DNA of 64,000 nucleotides from Cytobacillus oceanisediminis 2691 (GTDB taxonomy: Bacteria; Bacillota; Bacilli; Bacillales; Cytobacillaceae). The position numbers and the translations under genes are program-made. Location: positions 1 to 64,000 of the forward strand of contig NZ_CP015507.1 in the NCBI RefSeq assembly GCF_000294775.2, given 5' to 3'. Positions 15,764-24,531 of this stretch are shown one piece after another. The stretch's first letter is position 1. The number at the start of each line of letters is the position of its first letter. The notes under the pieces were generated by a model. That model did not search any database and was not told where the DNA came from. It worked only from the letters and a program-made list of their open reading frames with translations.

Positions 15764-17883
15764 GAGGCGGTAAAGATTTGAGCAGAAAAAATGTAGATAG
15801 TTATTTTCAGCATTCCTTTAGTTTACATGACCAAATTAGAAAGGAATTATCAACTTATAGGGAAAAAACGGTAGAAATAGATGGGTCAGTAACTTATAAG
15901 GTCGTAAATGATCCATATTTTTTAGTTAATGACCATTGGGATATAAGGTATATTGGAAATATCAATAACTTTAAGGATCAATTAGAGAGGTACTACTATC
16001 GGAAAAATATTATAAGGTTTGAAATTGACAATCCACAAGTTAATATAGAGCTTAAATATCTCTGGTATAAAAGGTTGTTTAAAGATGAATGGTCTCTATC
16101 TACAATATATGGAGTTGGTGCGACAAAGTTATACAAACTTACTTCATTCTTAAATGAAAAATTCCCTAATATTGATTCGATCTTGGATATTGACTTTAAT
16201 AAAGCTAATTTGATGTGGCTAAGTTGGTTAAATGACAATGGCTCCGTATTAACTAGGCAAGGCTCAAATAAGAATGGTGGATATACTAATCAAACTCCTA
16301 TAGCTGGTTTTTTTGGACTAATTTATAAGAATCTTTGTAAGTATTCAGATTTAAGAGCTGAATGGGAAAAAGACAGGTGGGACATAAGAAAATTAAATGA
16401 ACTTTATGGTATTAATTATGTTAAAAGTACATCAGCCCACTATATAAATTTTTCTAAGATTATGTCAAACCAGCTTAAAAATATTGTAAAACAGAATACA
16501 AAAAGAAGATTGCTTGATAATTATGCTTGGACTAGTGCAATAGGCTATGTAAGACAAGTAACGAGGTTTATCAATTATATACTAGCTGCAGAACCTTCCT
16601 GGACAAGTTTTAAATATCTAGAAAGAAAGCATATTGAGAAATATTTGGATTGGTTAAAAAACGAGACCAGAAAAGATAAGAAAATTACTCACTTTGAACA
16701 TCATATAAATACTAATTTGCATTATATTACTCAATTTCTTGAGGATATTTCTACTTATAATCAAGCAGATTGTCCATTAAAACCAGTTAGTCTTCTTGTT
16801 TTTCAGGAGGATAGACCCACACTAAAAAAGAAGCCCATTGATCAAGTAGACTACATTCCTGACTACGTTTTAGAACAGTTATTCAGACACATTAATTCAC
16901 TTAACAAAGATGCACAGCCTGTAGTATGGGTTGCTTTTAAAACAGGTCTTAGAATCTCAGATGTCTTAGGTTTAACACAAGACTGTTTAATAAAGCTAAA
17001 CGGAAAATATTATATCGAGACTGATATTGAGAAAACTAATGTAGTAGGTCATCGTATTCCAATAGATGACGAACTGGCTGACATACTTGCAGCTATAATA
17101 AATAACTCCATTTTACATAGTAATCAAGATAACAACCCCGAAAAATTAATATTTGTTCGCTATCGAGGTACTAGAAAGGGACGCCCGTATGAACAACAAT
17201 GGATTGGTGTTAAAATAAATGAGTTGGCTAAATTAAAAAATATTACCGATGAAAATGGGGATTTGTTCCGCTTTAAAACACATCAATTCCGACATACATA
17301 CGCAGTTAAGATGATAAATAATGGTGTAGATATTATTACTTTACAGGATTTATTAGCTCATGCTTCGCCTGAAATGACGATGCGTTATGCGAAGTTGTTA
17401 GATAATACTAAGAGAAAAGTTTTTGAGGAAGCATTGAGACAAGGTGTATTTAGTTTTGACCTAAATGGTGAGGTTCAAGAAATAAAGTCTAACGAAGATA
17501 TCCCAACTAATATTTTTGAAACATTGTGGCGCGATCATAAGCTGAATGCAATTGATAATCCATATGGTACATGTCATGCACGAATAAATGGAAATTGTCC
17601 TTATGCTGAAGAGCCACCATGTCTAACTTGTAACTCAGGAAGTCCATGTAAAGACTTGGCCATCGGCTTTTCGGACTTAGATACTCAAAAATATGAGTTA
17701 TTAATAAAAACTACAGTAAAAACAATAGATGTATTAGAACACCGTGGAAGGAATGATATCGTTGAAAAAAACAGAAAGAATTTAGAACGTTACCGAGGTA
17801 TATTAGAAACTATTAAAGCCGGTAACATAATCTTTGGTCGAGTGGATAGAATTAAACGAAAGCAAGGTGAGAGTAATGAGTAA
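15760..17883 (+). CDS. tnpB: Tn554-type transposase B, tyrosine recombinase
   Basis: The 707-residue protein has a large N-terminal region (about residues 1-355) and a tyrosine recombinase domain with KTGLRISDVLG near residue 395, HQFRHTYAVKM near residue 509 and AHASPEMTMRYAKL carrying the nucleophile. A C-terminal cysteine cluster follows near residue 605 (CHARINGNCPYAEEPPC, then CNSGSPC), a likely zinc-binding module seen in this family. It is translationally coupled to tnpA (4-nt overlap) and overlaps tnpC by 8 nt. Confidence 0.85.
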   Translation: MRGGKDLSRKNVDSYFQHSFSLHDQIRKELSTYREKTVEIDGSVTYKVVNDPYFLVNDHWDIRYIGNINNFKDQLERYYYRKNIIRFEIDNPQVNIELKYLWYKRLFKDEWSLSTIYGVGATKLYKLTSFLNEKFPNIDSILDIDFNKANLMWLSWLNDNGSVLTRQGSNKNGGYTNQTPIAGFFGLIYKNLCKYSDLRAEWEKDRWDIRKLNELYGINYVKSTSAHYINFSKIMSNQLKNIVKQNTKRRLLDNYAWTSAIGYVRQVTRFINYILAAEPSWTSFKYLERKHIEKYLDWLKNETRKDKKITHFEHHINTNLHYITQFLEDISTYNQADCPLKPVSLLVFQEDRPTLKKKPIDQVDYIPDYVLEQLFRHINSLNKDAQPVVWVAFKTGLRISDVLGLTQDCLIKLNGKYYIETDIEKTNVVGHRIPIDDELADILAAIINNSILHSNQDNNPEKLIFVRYRGTRKGRPYEQQWIGVKINELAKLKNITDENGDLFRFKTHQFRHTYAVKMINNGVDIITLQDLLAHASPEMTMRYAKLLDNTKRKVFEEALRQGVFSFDLNGEVQEIKSNEDIPTNIFETLWRDHKLNAIDNPYGTCHARINGNCPYAEEPPCLTCNSGSPCKDLAIGFSDLDTQKYELLIKTTVKTIDVLEHRGRNDIVEKNRKNLERYRGILETIKAGNIIFGRVDRIKRKQGESNE

Positions 17884-18256
17884 TTACGACCGGAAAATAC
17901 ATCTAAAATCTATCCATGCATCAAGAAAAGCACTTACTGAAAAGAAGGTTAATGATGCCTTAAAACGACTCATTAAGATTAAAGGGAATATTAATTTTAA
18001 TAATGTTGCAAACGAATCAGGGGTTTCTAAAGCCACATTATATAATCACCCAGAGATTCGTGACAGAATTGAAACCTTAAGGCAGCAACAGGCTAATGTA
18101 CCGACCCCAAAACAGGTGAAACGAGAAATGAATGAAAGCAACAAGGATGCAATTATTGCTTCTTTAAAGAGAAAGAATAAAAAGTTAGAAGATGAAAATC
18201 AACAACTCAAAAAGCAATTGAAAATAGCTTATTCAGACGTATATAAAAATTTATAA
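17876..18256 (+). CDS. tnpC: Tn554-type TnpC, HTH/coiled-coil accessory protein
   Basis: ATG 17876 behind AAGGTGAGAGT gives 126 residues. The protein has an HTH segment (KGNINFNNVANESGVSKATL near residues 37-56) that binds DNA, followed by NHPEIRDRIETLR and a C-terminal coiled coil (KRKNKKLEDENQQLKKQL). TnpC of Tn554 influences transposition frequency and orientation and is not strictly essential (family knowledge). It is the third gene of the transposition operon and is followed by a terminator. Confidence 0.8.
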   Translation: MSNYDRKIHLKSIHASRKALTEKKVNDALKRLIKIKGNINFNNVANESGVSKATLYNHPEIRDRIETLRQQQANVPTPKQVKREMNESNKDAIIASLKRKNKKLEDENQQLKKQLKIAYSDVYKNL

Positions 18257-18310
18257 TTCAAAAATACAACATCTTTTTCACTCTCTTTTTCTCATAGCTT
18301 GAGTTCAATA

Positions 18311-18332
18311 AGGGTTGCGAGCAGCCCTTTTT
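18311..18332 (+). terminator. Rho-independent terminator after tnpC
   Basis: AGGGTTGC and GCAGCCCT pair (one G-U) around GA and are followed by TTTTCC. Confidence 0.7.
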
Positions 18333-18539
18333 CCTTATTTGATAATGGGGCTTTGTCTAATTAGAGTTTAAGGGGGTTTTTTTAATTTTTTTTAAAAGGG
18401 GGGGATAGTTAAAAACATTATTTCTAGACCCATTCCAATAATAAAACATTATGAAAATCGTCTTTATAAGTCATTGAAGCAATGGTTGATTATTTATGAG
18501 TAGCTGCCAAACCAGGTAAAATAAGTTTGAGGTTTTTAG

Positions 18540-18568
18540 TTGCATTTTGCAAGTTAATTGCATATAAT
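18540..18568 (+). promoter_or_regulatory. Promoter with MarR-type operator
   Basis: -35 TTGCAT (18540-18545), 17-nt spacer, -10 TATAAT (18563-18568). The palindrome TTGCATTTTGCAA (18540-18552) covers the -35. The same palindrome in reverse complement precedes the flavoprotein gene at 19057. This suggests autoregulation by the MarR protein encoded next. Confidence 0.7.
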
Positions 18569-18588
18569 GTGATCAAGAGGTGAAAATA

Positions 18589-19038
18589 TTGGAAAATCTT
18601 CGTGGGATGTTTCAAGTAATGACACGCCGATTTGGTTTGCTTAATAAAAATTGCTGCAGTGTTGGTGGATGCGATATTTCCCTCATTCAAAGTCACATTC
18701 TATATGAGATAGATAATCAACATAAGCCATCTATGCAGCAAATTGCGGAAACCTTGGGGACTGATATTACTACTTTTAGTCGGCAGGTACAATCATTAGT
18801 AAAAATGAACTTAGTAAAGAAAACACCAGACCCAGATGATAAACGGATTAGTATTCTTTCTCTGACTACAGAGGGAAAATATATCGCAACGACAATTGAA
18901 CAACAAATGAATTCATTTTTAAATGAAGTTTTTTCCCAGATGAATGAGTTTGAAAGAGAGACGGTCATTCGTTCAATTCATTTATTAAATAACGCAATGG
19001 CAAAGTCCAGTGTATGTTGCAAACCAATACAGGGGTAA
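18589..19038 (+). CDS. MarR-family regulator with cysteine pairs
   Basis: Starting at TTG 18589 (AAGAGGTG spaced 8 nt) gives 149 residues. The winged helix runs from HKPSMQQIAETLG through TFSRQVQSLVKMNLVKK to the wing DPDDKRISILSLT (about residues 48-90). Unusual Cys clusters flank it: NCCSVGGC near residue 23 and SSVCCKP at the C-terminus. Given the arsenic genes around it, these could bind As(III) or sense thiol oxidation (inference). It probably represses itself and the downstream flavoprotein operon through the TTGCA palindromes. Confidence 0.85.
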   Translation: MENLRGMFQVMTRRFGLLNKNCCSVGGCDISLIQSHILYEIDNQHKPSMQQIAETLGTDITTFSRQVQSLVKMNLVKKTPDPDDKRISILSLTTEGKYIATTIEQQMNSFLNEVFSQMNEFERETVIRSIHLLNNAMAKSSVCCKPIQG

Positions 19039-19056
19039 TTCCCTTGTACCTAATAC

Positions 19057-19069
19057 TTGCAAAATGCAA
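19057..19069 (+). promoter_or_regulatory. Second MarR-type operator
   Basis: TTGCAAAATGCAA is the exact reverse complement of the operator at 18540-18552. It lies 21 nt before the flavoprotein start, near its ribosome binding site. Confidence 0.65.
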
Positions 19070-19090
19070 ATAAACGAAAGGAGGATTCAT

Positions 19091-20158
19091 ATGAGTAAAG
19101 TTTGGGAGGCTATAGTTATTGGTGGGGGGCAGGCTGGTCTTGCATCAGGATATTATTTGGAAAAGGAAGGACTAGATTATTTAATCTTGGAAGCAAATGA
19201 GCAAGCTACAGGTTCCTGGCCAAATTATTATGACAGCCTCAAACTATTTTCTCCTGCACGATTTTCATCATTACCTGGGATGAAGTTCCCTGGAGATCCT
19301 GATCATTATCCATCAAAAATGGAAGTAATTGATTACTTAATGGATTATAAAAAACACTTTAACCTGTCTGTTATGGCCAATCAGAGGGTCGTATCCGTAA
19401 AGAGCAAAGCTCAAGTATTTGAGGTACTAACAGAATCGGGTGAGACATTCCATGCTCGGACTATTATCAACGCAACTGGTTCTTTTAATAATCCATTTAT
19501 ACCTTTTATTAAAGGGCAAGAGACTTTTCAAGGACGTATTATTCATTCATCAGATTATAGAAATCCGGACCCTTTTATAAATCATAGAGTGCTTGTTGTG
19601 GGAAGTAGGAATTCGGCAGTGCAGATTGCTATTGAGTTGGCAGAGGTAAGTAAAACAACACTAGCTGTACGAAAGCCGGTTCAATTAATAAGACAAAGAT
19701 TTTTGGGGCAGGATCTGCACTTTTGGATAAGGGCTATTGGGATAGATACATTCCCTTTCTGGCGATTTGGCAAAAAGCCACTGATTTCGAGTTCAGTAGC
19801 CAATCTTAATAATTACGAAGAACGATTGGCATCTGGGAAACCTAATCAACAACCCATGTTTATTTCCTTTTATGACAATGGGGTAATTTGGCCAGACGGA
19901 AAAAAAGAACAAGTAGACACTGTCATTTATGCTACAGGTTTCCGTTATAACCTTGATTACTTAAGCGATCTAGGTGCCCTCGATAACGAGGGGAAACCCA
20001 TGGAAATCGCTGGGATAAGCACCTCGGTGCCAGGACTATATTATGTGGGGCTAGAAGGACAGCGGTCATTTGCTTCTGCAACATTAAGAGGGGTTGGTCC
20101 TGATTCACGGTTTATCGTTAGAAAGCTACGGCGACATTTGAAAAATAATAGGTATTAA
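19091..20158 (+). CDS. Flavin-containing monooxygenase, ArsO/CzcO-like
   Basis: ATG 19091 behind AAAGGAGG gives 355 residues. It has the N-terminal FAD Rossmann motif VIGGGQAGLASGYYL near residue 8, a second nucleotide-binding motif VVGSRNSAVQIAIELA near residue 172, and the ATGF segment near residue 283. This is the single-component flavin monooxygenase group called ArsO when in arsenic clusters. The true substrate is unproven and may be a methylated or trivalent arsenical. Relatives in this window are at 49288 and in the broken copy at 41235. Confidence 0.8.
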   Translation: MSKVWEAIVIGGGQAGLASGYYLEKEGLDYLILEANEQATGSWPNYYDSLKLFSPARFSSLPGMKFPGDPDHYPSKMEVIDYLMDYKKHFNLSVMANQRVVSVKSKAQVFEVLTESGETFHARTIINATGSFNNPFIPFIKGQETFQGRIIHSSDYRNPDPFINHRVLVVGSRNSAVQIAIELAEVSKTTLAVRKPVQLIRQRFLGQDLHFWIRAIGIDTFPFWRFGKKPLISSSVANLNNYEERLASGKPNQQPMFISFYDNGVIWPDGKKEQVDTVIYATGFRYNLDYLSDLGALDNEGKPMEIAGISTSVPGLYYVGLEGQRSFASATLRGVGPDSRFIVRKLRRHLKNNRY

Positions 20159-20263
20159 AAGATTAAACAAGTGTTTTATTGTTTTTCTCAAAAAAAGTCA
20201 TATATACAGTAATACTAATACTGATTTATCAATTATCTAATTAAAAGAAAAGAGGAGATTAAA

Positions 20264-21655
20264 ATGACGAAGGCAAATAATATTCTAATCAGTGGAAACG
20301 AATGCTGCGGTACAAATGTTAGCTTATCAACTCAAAGTATTACGTTAAATAATGAAACAAGTAAACTACCTGTTGCGGTTATAGGAGGTGGGCCTGTAGG
20401 CTTGGCAGCTGCAGCCCATTTAGCAAAAAATAGGATTCCCTTTATCCTTATAGAAGCTGGTTCACAAATAGGTGCAAATATTTTAACTTGGGGCCATGTA
20501 CGCTTATTCTCACCTTGGCAATACAATGTTGATAAAGTTGCTAAGGACTTATTGAATGCCAGTGGTTGGATTCATCCGGGATTAGAAAGTTTGCCGACTG
20601 GGCAGGAGCTGGTGGAACAGTATTTGCAGCCATTGGCTATGGTACCTGAAATTAAACCATTCGTTCATCTCAATACTAAAGTTTTATCGATTGGCAGAAA
20701 AGATATGGATAAAATGAAAACAGCAAATCGGGAAAGTGTCCCATTTATCATCCATACTGAAAGTAATACAGAGTACAAAACATTTGAAGCCAAGGCAGTG
20801 ATAGATGCTACGGGGACATGGGGAAACCCCAACCCTGTCGTCTCAAGTGGTGTATGGCTCACTGAAGAAAAATCTCTCAAGGAAAAAATATTCTATGGAA
20901 TACCAGATATTCTTGGGAAGGAACAGCAACGTTATGCAAATAAACGAATAGCTGTTGTTGGAGGTGGCCATTCAGCCATAAACGCTTTATTGGATTTAGC
21001 CAAATTGAAAGAATCCTATCCTGAAACGGAGATCATATGGATTATGAGAAGGCAGCGTGTTGAGGATGCCTATGGCGGTGAAGAGAAGGATGCTCTTGAA
21101 GCTCGCGGCCTTCTCGGAAGCAGGATTCACAATCTGGTAGATAATCAGCAAGTGAAGGTCATTACTCCATTCCGAATCCAATTGGTCAAAAAGATAGAAG
21201 AGGGAATCGAGTTAATAGGCAGCCAAAATGGCAAGCAGAGAAGCCTTGAGGGGATCGACGAAATGATTGTTAATACAGGAAGCCGTCCGGATTTTTTAAT
21301 CATAAATGAACTGCGTACCTCCATCGATTCTGCAACTGAGAGTGTAAAAGCTTTAGCACCGTTAATCGATCCAAATATTCATAGCTGCGGAACTGTTCGT
21401 CCTCATGGAGAGAAGGAATTAAGACAGCCTGAGAAAGATTTTTATATTGTAGGTGCAAAAAGCTATGGGCGTGCTCCAACCTTCTTAATGGCAACAGGAT
21501 ATGAACAAGTTAGGTCAGTTGTGGCTTATTTAAGTGGTGACTTGGCAGCTGCTGAAAAAGTGGAGTTAGACTTACCAGAAACAGGTGTCTGCAGCGTCAA
21601 TCTTAATAGTAAAACTTCCTCCTGTGACGAACCTGCGTCTTCTTGCTGCAATTAA
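20264..21655 (+). CDS. FAD/NAD(P)-binding oxidoreductase with Cys-rich ends
   Basis: The 463-residue flavoprotein has an FAD motif (VAVIGGGPVGLAAAAHLA near residue 36), a second Rossmann motif (IAVVGGGHSAINALLDLA near residue 228) and the NTGSRPD region near residue 342. It carries additional cysteines at both ends, NECCGTN near residue 13 and a C-terminal SSCDEPASSCCN, a pattern repeated in other proteins of this island. Such CC pairs bind As(III) well, so I infer chemistry on arsenicals. The gene is in the MarR-controlled run. GAGGAG precedes the ATG. Confidence 0.78.
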   Translation: MTKANNILISGNECCGTNVSLSTQSITLNNETSKLPVAVIGGGPVGLAAAAHLAKNRIPFILIEAGSQIGANILTWGHVRLFSPWQYNVDKVAKDLLNASGWIHPGLESLPTGQELVEQYLQPLAMVPEIKPFVHLNTKVLSIGRKDMDKMKTANRESVPFIIHTESNTEYKTFEAKAVIDATGTWGNPNPVVSSGVWLTEEKSLKEKIFYGIPDILGKEQQRYANKRIAVVGGGHSAINALLDLAKLKESYPETEIIWIMRRQRVEDAYGGEEKDALEARGLLGSRIHNLVDNQQVKVITPFRIQLVKKIEEGIELIGSQNGKQRSLEGIDEMIVNTGSRPDFLIINELRTSIDSATESVKALAPLIDPNIHSCGTVRPHGEKELRQPEKDFYIVGAKSYGRAPTFLMATGYEQVRSVVAYLSGDLAAAEKVELDLPETGVCSVNLNSKTSSCDEPASSCCN

Positions 21656-21669
21656 TAATAATCTTATTA

Positions 21670-21691
21670 AAGGGGAAGCCTGCGCTTCCCC
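21670..21691. promoter_or_regulatory. Intercistronic hairpin
   Basis: AGGGGAAGC and GCTTCCCCT pair perfectly around CTGC. No T run follows on the + strand, so it more likely tunes mRNA stability or partial termination between the flavoprotein and the small downstream gene. Confidence 0.55.
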
Positions 21692-21717
21692 TAAAAACGA
21701 ATCTAAAGGTGATGCAA

Positions 21718-21927
21718 ATGACAATTAATCATGCCGGAACGCTCAAAAAAGAATATTTTATTTCTTATATGAATTTAATTATGAATGCTTTTGGATGTTC
21801 ACTTGACGAAGCTAAAGAAAGAACCTTCGAACGGCTGTTTCGCTTAAAGGAAAATGACATGGGTCAGGAAACCTTTACACAATTTCTCTTGGCTTATCAA
21901 GAATTAATGACCCAATCTAATGATTAA
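21718..21927 (+). CDS. Small arsenic-island protein of unknown function
   Basis: ATG 21718 behind AAAGGTG gives 69 residues. It is helical (YFISYMNLIMNAFGCSLDEAKERTFERLF), acidic, with one Cys and no membrane segment. I do not recognise the family. Its position between the flavoprotein and the MFS gene, 32 nt from the latter, suggests it belongs to the same operon and may be an accessory or regulatory partner. Confidence 0.6.
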   Translation: MTINHAGTLKKEYFISYMNLIMNAFGCSLDEAKERTFERLFRLKENDMGQETFTQFLLAYQELMTQSND

Positions 21928-21959
21928 AGAATTTATTATATCTTCCGAGAGGATGAACC

Positions 21960-23219
21960 ATGGTGACTATTAAAGATAAAATGTCTTCAAATCCTATTAT
22001 AATAGTCGCCTTAGTCACAGCTTTAAGTCTCTTAGGAGATTCCATGCTGTACATTGCCTTGCCTATCTATTGGGAAACTGCAGGCATTGAATCAATTTGG
22101 CAAGTTGGTGTGCTACTTTCTATAAATCGCTTCATAAGATTGCCTTTTAATCCTTTGGTTGGTTGGATGTATAAACGTATTTCATTGAAGACTGGACTGA
22201 TAATAGCTGTTCTATTAGGCGGATTTACTACGATAGGTTATGGTGTTTTTGAAGGTTTTATCGCCTGGGTAATCCTGCGTGCAGTATGGGGGATTGCTTG
22301 GTCATTTTTTCGAATCGGCGGATTATCGGTTGTTGCCCTATATTCTGATAACAATAAGCGGGGAAGTTCCATGGGGCTATATAATGGACTCTACCGAACA
22401 GGAAGTCTAGTGGGTATGCTGATTGGCGGTTTGTTAGTTCCGATCATTGGCTTAAGCACGGTTTCAGTTGGGTTTGGTATTTTGACCCTATTGGGCCTCC
22501 CTTTAATTTTGAAATCTAATTTTACTCAGGATAATGAGACTTCTGAAGAGAAAGGTGACATCAATAAAAGTAAGCCTTTCATTGGCAAGACAGGGTATAA
22601 AGTATCCATCATCGTTTCAGGTTTTCTCATTGCTATGTTATATCAAGGAATACTAACATCCACTCTGAGTCCCATGATTGAACATTTTTACGGAGAGCAT
22701 ATTTCAATATTGAGTGTGGTTATTAGTGTAACGTTATTATCAGGCATAATCCAAGCAGTTAGATGGGCTTGGGAGCCTTTCCTGGGAAGGACTGTTGGGC
22801 AATGGTCTGATGGCTCTCGAGGAAGGTTGCCAATTTTTATTGTTTCCTTAATTTTTGCAGGGGTTGTCTTTGGAATGATATCTATTAGACTTCCGTTAGG
22901 AATATGGATAGTCATTACTCTTTTAGTGATGGCTGGAGCTACAATTTTAACTACCCTACTGGACACGATTGCACTGGACACAGCAAAGACTGCAAACGTG
23001 GTTTCTTTCCTTACCATATACTCCATCTCTCAAGATGTAGGGGCTGCTTTAGGACCAGCACTTAGTTTCATTTTAATACAGTTAGAGGCTGGTTTTAACT
23101 TTATATATTGGGGTGGTGCAGTAACACTCCTTATTTTGGCTATTATATGGTCAGTTTTAGCAAAAAGGTTAAATACATTAATCAATAGCCATAATAAAGG
23201 GTTTAACAAAGCTTATTAA
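21960..23219 (+). CDS. MFS transporter, probable efflux pump for an arsenical
   Basis: The 419-residue membrane protein has about 12 predicted transmembrane segments. The MFS signature region between TM2 and TM3 is FNPLVGWMYKRISLKTG near residue 63, and a second-half counterpart is near residue 270 (GRTVGQWSDGSRGRLP). The genes beside it encode flavoproteins and an ArsN-type acetyltransferase. An export role for an organoarsenical such as an arsinothricin derivative is attractive but inferred. Its start follows GAGAGGATGAACC. Confidence 0.8.
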   Translation: MVTIKDKMSSNPIIIVALVTALSLLGDSMLYIALPIYWETAGIESIWQVGVLLSINRFIRLPFNPLVGWMYKRISLKTGLIIAVLLGGFTTIGYGVFEGFIAWVILRAVWGIAWSFFRIGGLSVVALYSDNNKRGSSMGLYNGLYRTGSLVGMLIGGLLVPIIGLSTVSVGFGILTLLGLPLILKSNFTQDNETSEEKGDINKSKPFIGKTGYKVSIIVSGFLIAMLYQGILTSTLSPMIEHFYGEHISILSVVISVTLLSGIIQAVRWAWEPFLGRTVGQWSDGSRGRLPIFIVSLIFAGVVFGMISIRLPLGIWIVITLLVMAGATILTTLLDTIALDTAKTANVVSFLTIYSISQDVGAALGPALSFILIQLEAGFNFIYWGGAVTLLILAIIWSVLAKRLNTLINSHNKGFNKAY

Positions 23220-23278
23220 AGGTCGTATTGTATATATACTTGAAAACAAGATTAATCGGGACGAGTGGAGGAACTTTA

Positions 23279-23776
23279 ATGATAAGTGAAGCAGTTGTTC
23301 GCGGAGCCAGGGAGTCAGATTTAAAAGCTATACTGGCTATATATAATCAAGGAATAGAAGATCGGATTGCAACGTTAGAAACAGAGATAAAAGATTCTTC
23401 ATATATGAAAGAATGGTTCAAGCATCATAAAGATAGATTTAGTGTAGTGGTTGCAGAAGAGGGAAGAAACATAATTGGCTGGGCATCCTTAAATCCATAT
23501 AACAATCGTAGTGCATATAATGGGGTTGCAGATATCTCAGTTTATATCTCCAGGGAATCCAGAGGCAAAGGCGTAGGAGGAAAACTTCTTTCCACTTTGG
23601 AAGCCAAAGCTAGAGAAAATAACTTTCACAAATTAGTTTTATTTACTTTCCCTTTTAACGGATTAGGGCAAGGGCTTTATAAAAAAATGGGTTTTCGAGA
23701 AGTGGGTATTTTTCAAAACCAAGGTGTTTTAGATGGAAAATTTGTTGATGTAATGGCAATGGAAAAACTTCTTTAA
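23279..23776 (+). CDS. arsN: ArsN-like GNAT N-acetyltransferase
   Basis: ATG 23279 behind GTGGAGGAAC gives 165 residues of the phosphinothricin acetyltransferase type. The N-terminus is VRGARESDLKAILAIYNQGI, and the acetyl-CoA loop is SRESRGKGVGGKLL near residue 98. LVLFTFPFNGLGQGLYKKMGFREVGIF supplies the family-typical C-terminal strand. ArsN1 enzymes in ars clusters acetylate arsinothricin, an arsenic-containing antibiotic (family knowledge); other PAT-like enzymes act on phosphinothricin. It ends the MarR-linked set. Confidence 0.8.
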   Translation: MISEAVVRGARESDLKAILAIYNQGIEDRIATLETEIKDSSYMKEWFKHHKDRFSVVVAEEGRNIIGWASLNPYNNRSAYNGVADISVYISRESRGKGVGGKLLSTLEAKARENNFHKLVLFTFPFNGLGQGLYKKMGFREVGIFQNQGVLDGKFVDVMAMEKLL

Positions 23777-24114
23777 TTTATAATGGCAATTTGTTAATAA
23801 AAGATGCAGCAAATATTTTAAGGGGTTCCCTTTAAGGGGTTTTACCTAAAATAACAAGGAAAATAATAGCAGAGCATTTCGTAATTGGCGAGGTGGTCTT
23901 TTTGTTGATAGGTAGTCTATTGTTAAATACGTTTATATAAAACCCCACTAATTTTAGTAGGAAAAGATTGTGCAAGGTTTATGTACACATCTTATAATCC
24001 GATTTTTATTGCAACTATCGATGTTAAAATGGAGTAGATTTTTAACTGAAAATGAGTTTAAATTTCAAAATTGATTTCCTATAGAGGTACAATTAATAAA
24101 AAGGAGTGATAATT
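23777..24114. other. Intergenic region before the small peptide gene
   Basis: About 340 bp, AT-rich, with a short direct repeat (TTTAAGGGGTT, then CTTTAAGGGGTT) at 23818-23841 and no gene. Possible promoter elements for the next gene lie around 24005-24090, but none is convincing. Confidence 0.5.
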
Positions 24115-24315
24115 GTGGTAATTCAAGAAAACATGTCCTCAAAGGCAATTGTTGAAGTCTGGGAACAAACAACAGATACTTTTAACAAATACAACATCCC
24201 GATCTCTGATGAAACATTGGAGACATTAGTAAACGAGTCTACTCTTTCTGTAATCCTGAAGGAATTAAACGCTGTTGTAGGTAGTTCAAGTGCAACTTGT
24301 ATAGATGGTGGCTGA
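24115..24315 (+). CDS. Small peptide, possible RiPP-like precursor or arsenic-linked mini-protein
   Basis: GTG 24115 with AAGGAG eight bases upstream gives 66 residues. The N-terminal 50 residues are a helical acidic leader-like segment. The C-terminus is SSSATCIDGG, a short Gly/Ser tail with the only cysteine. This shape resembles ribosomal peptide precursors, but no modification enzyme was recognised beside it. It could equally be a small metal-responsive protein. It has its own ribosome binding site and terminator. Confidence 0.55.
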   Translation: MVIQENMSSKAIVEVWEQTTDTFNKYNIPISDETLETLVNESTLSVILKELNAVVGSSSATCIDGG

Positions 24316-24371
24316 CAAATGCCTTCTAAAAAGGAGTAGGCTACTTCTTAAACCAATATTGAATATTAAAA

Positions 24372-24398
24372 GAGCATCGACAGGGATGCTCTTTTTTT
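24372..24398 (+). terminator. Rho-independent terminator
   Basis: GAGCATC and GATGCTC pair around GACAGG, with T7 following. It closes the small peptide transcript. Confidence 0.85.
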
Positions 24399-24531
24399 GC
24401 TGAAATTACAACTGTGTTACCCGATATTTTCCTTGCTAAAATTGTTGTTAAATTGGGTGTTTTTTTATTAAAACTCCCCCTAAAGAGAACCTGATACTAA
24501 TTTCAGGCGGTTTTTAAAAAGACATATAAAA

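Larger units (their letters stand above)
14657..18256 (+). mobile_element. Tn554-type transposition module (tnpABC)
   Basis: Three overlapping genes of 368, 707 and about 126 residues in the A-B-C order are diagnostic of Tn554-family elements, which have no inverted repeats and insert site-specifically, classically into radC. The transposon ends were not located. Arsenic genes immediately follow, as known for some Tn554-like elements, so the module may mobilise part or all of the 18.5-34.7 kb island. Confidence 0.8.
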
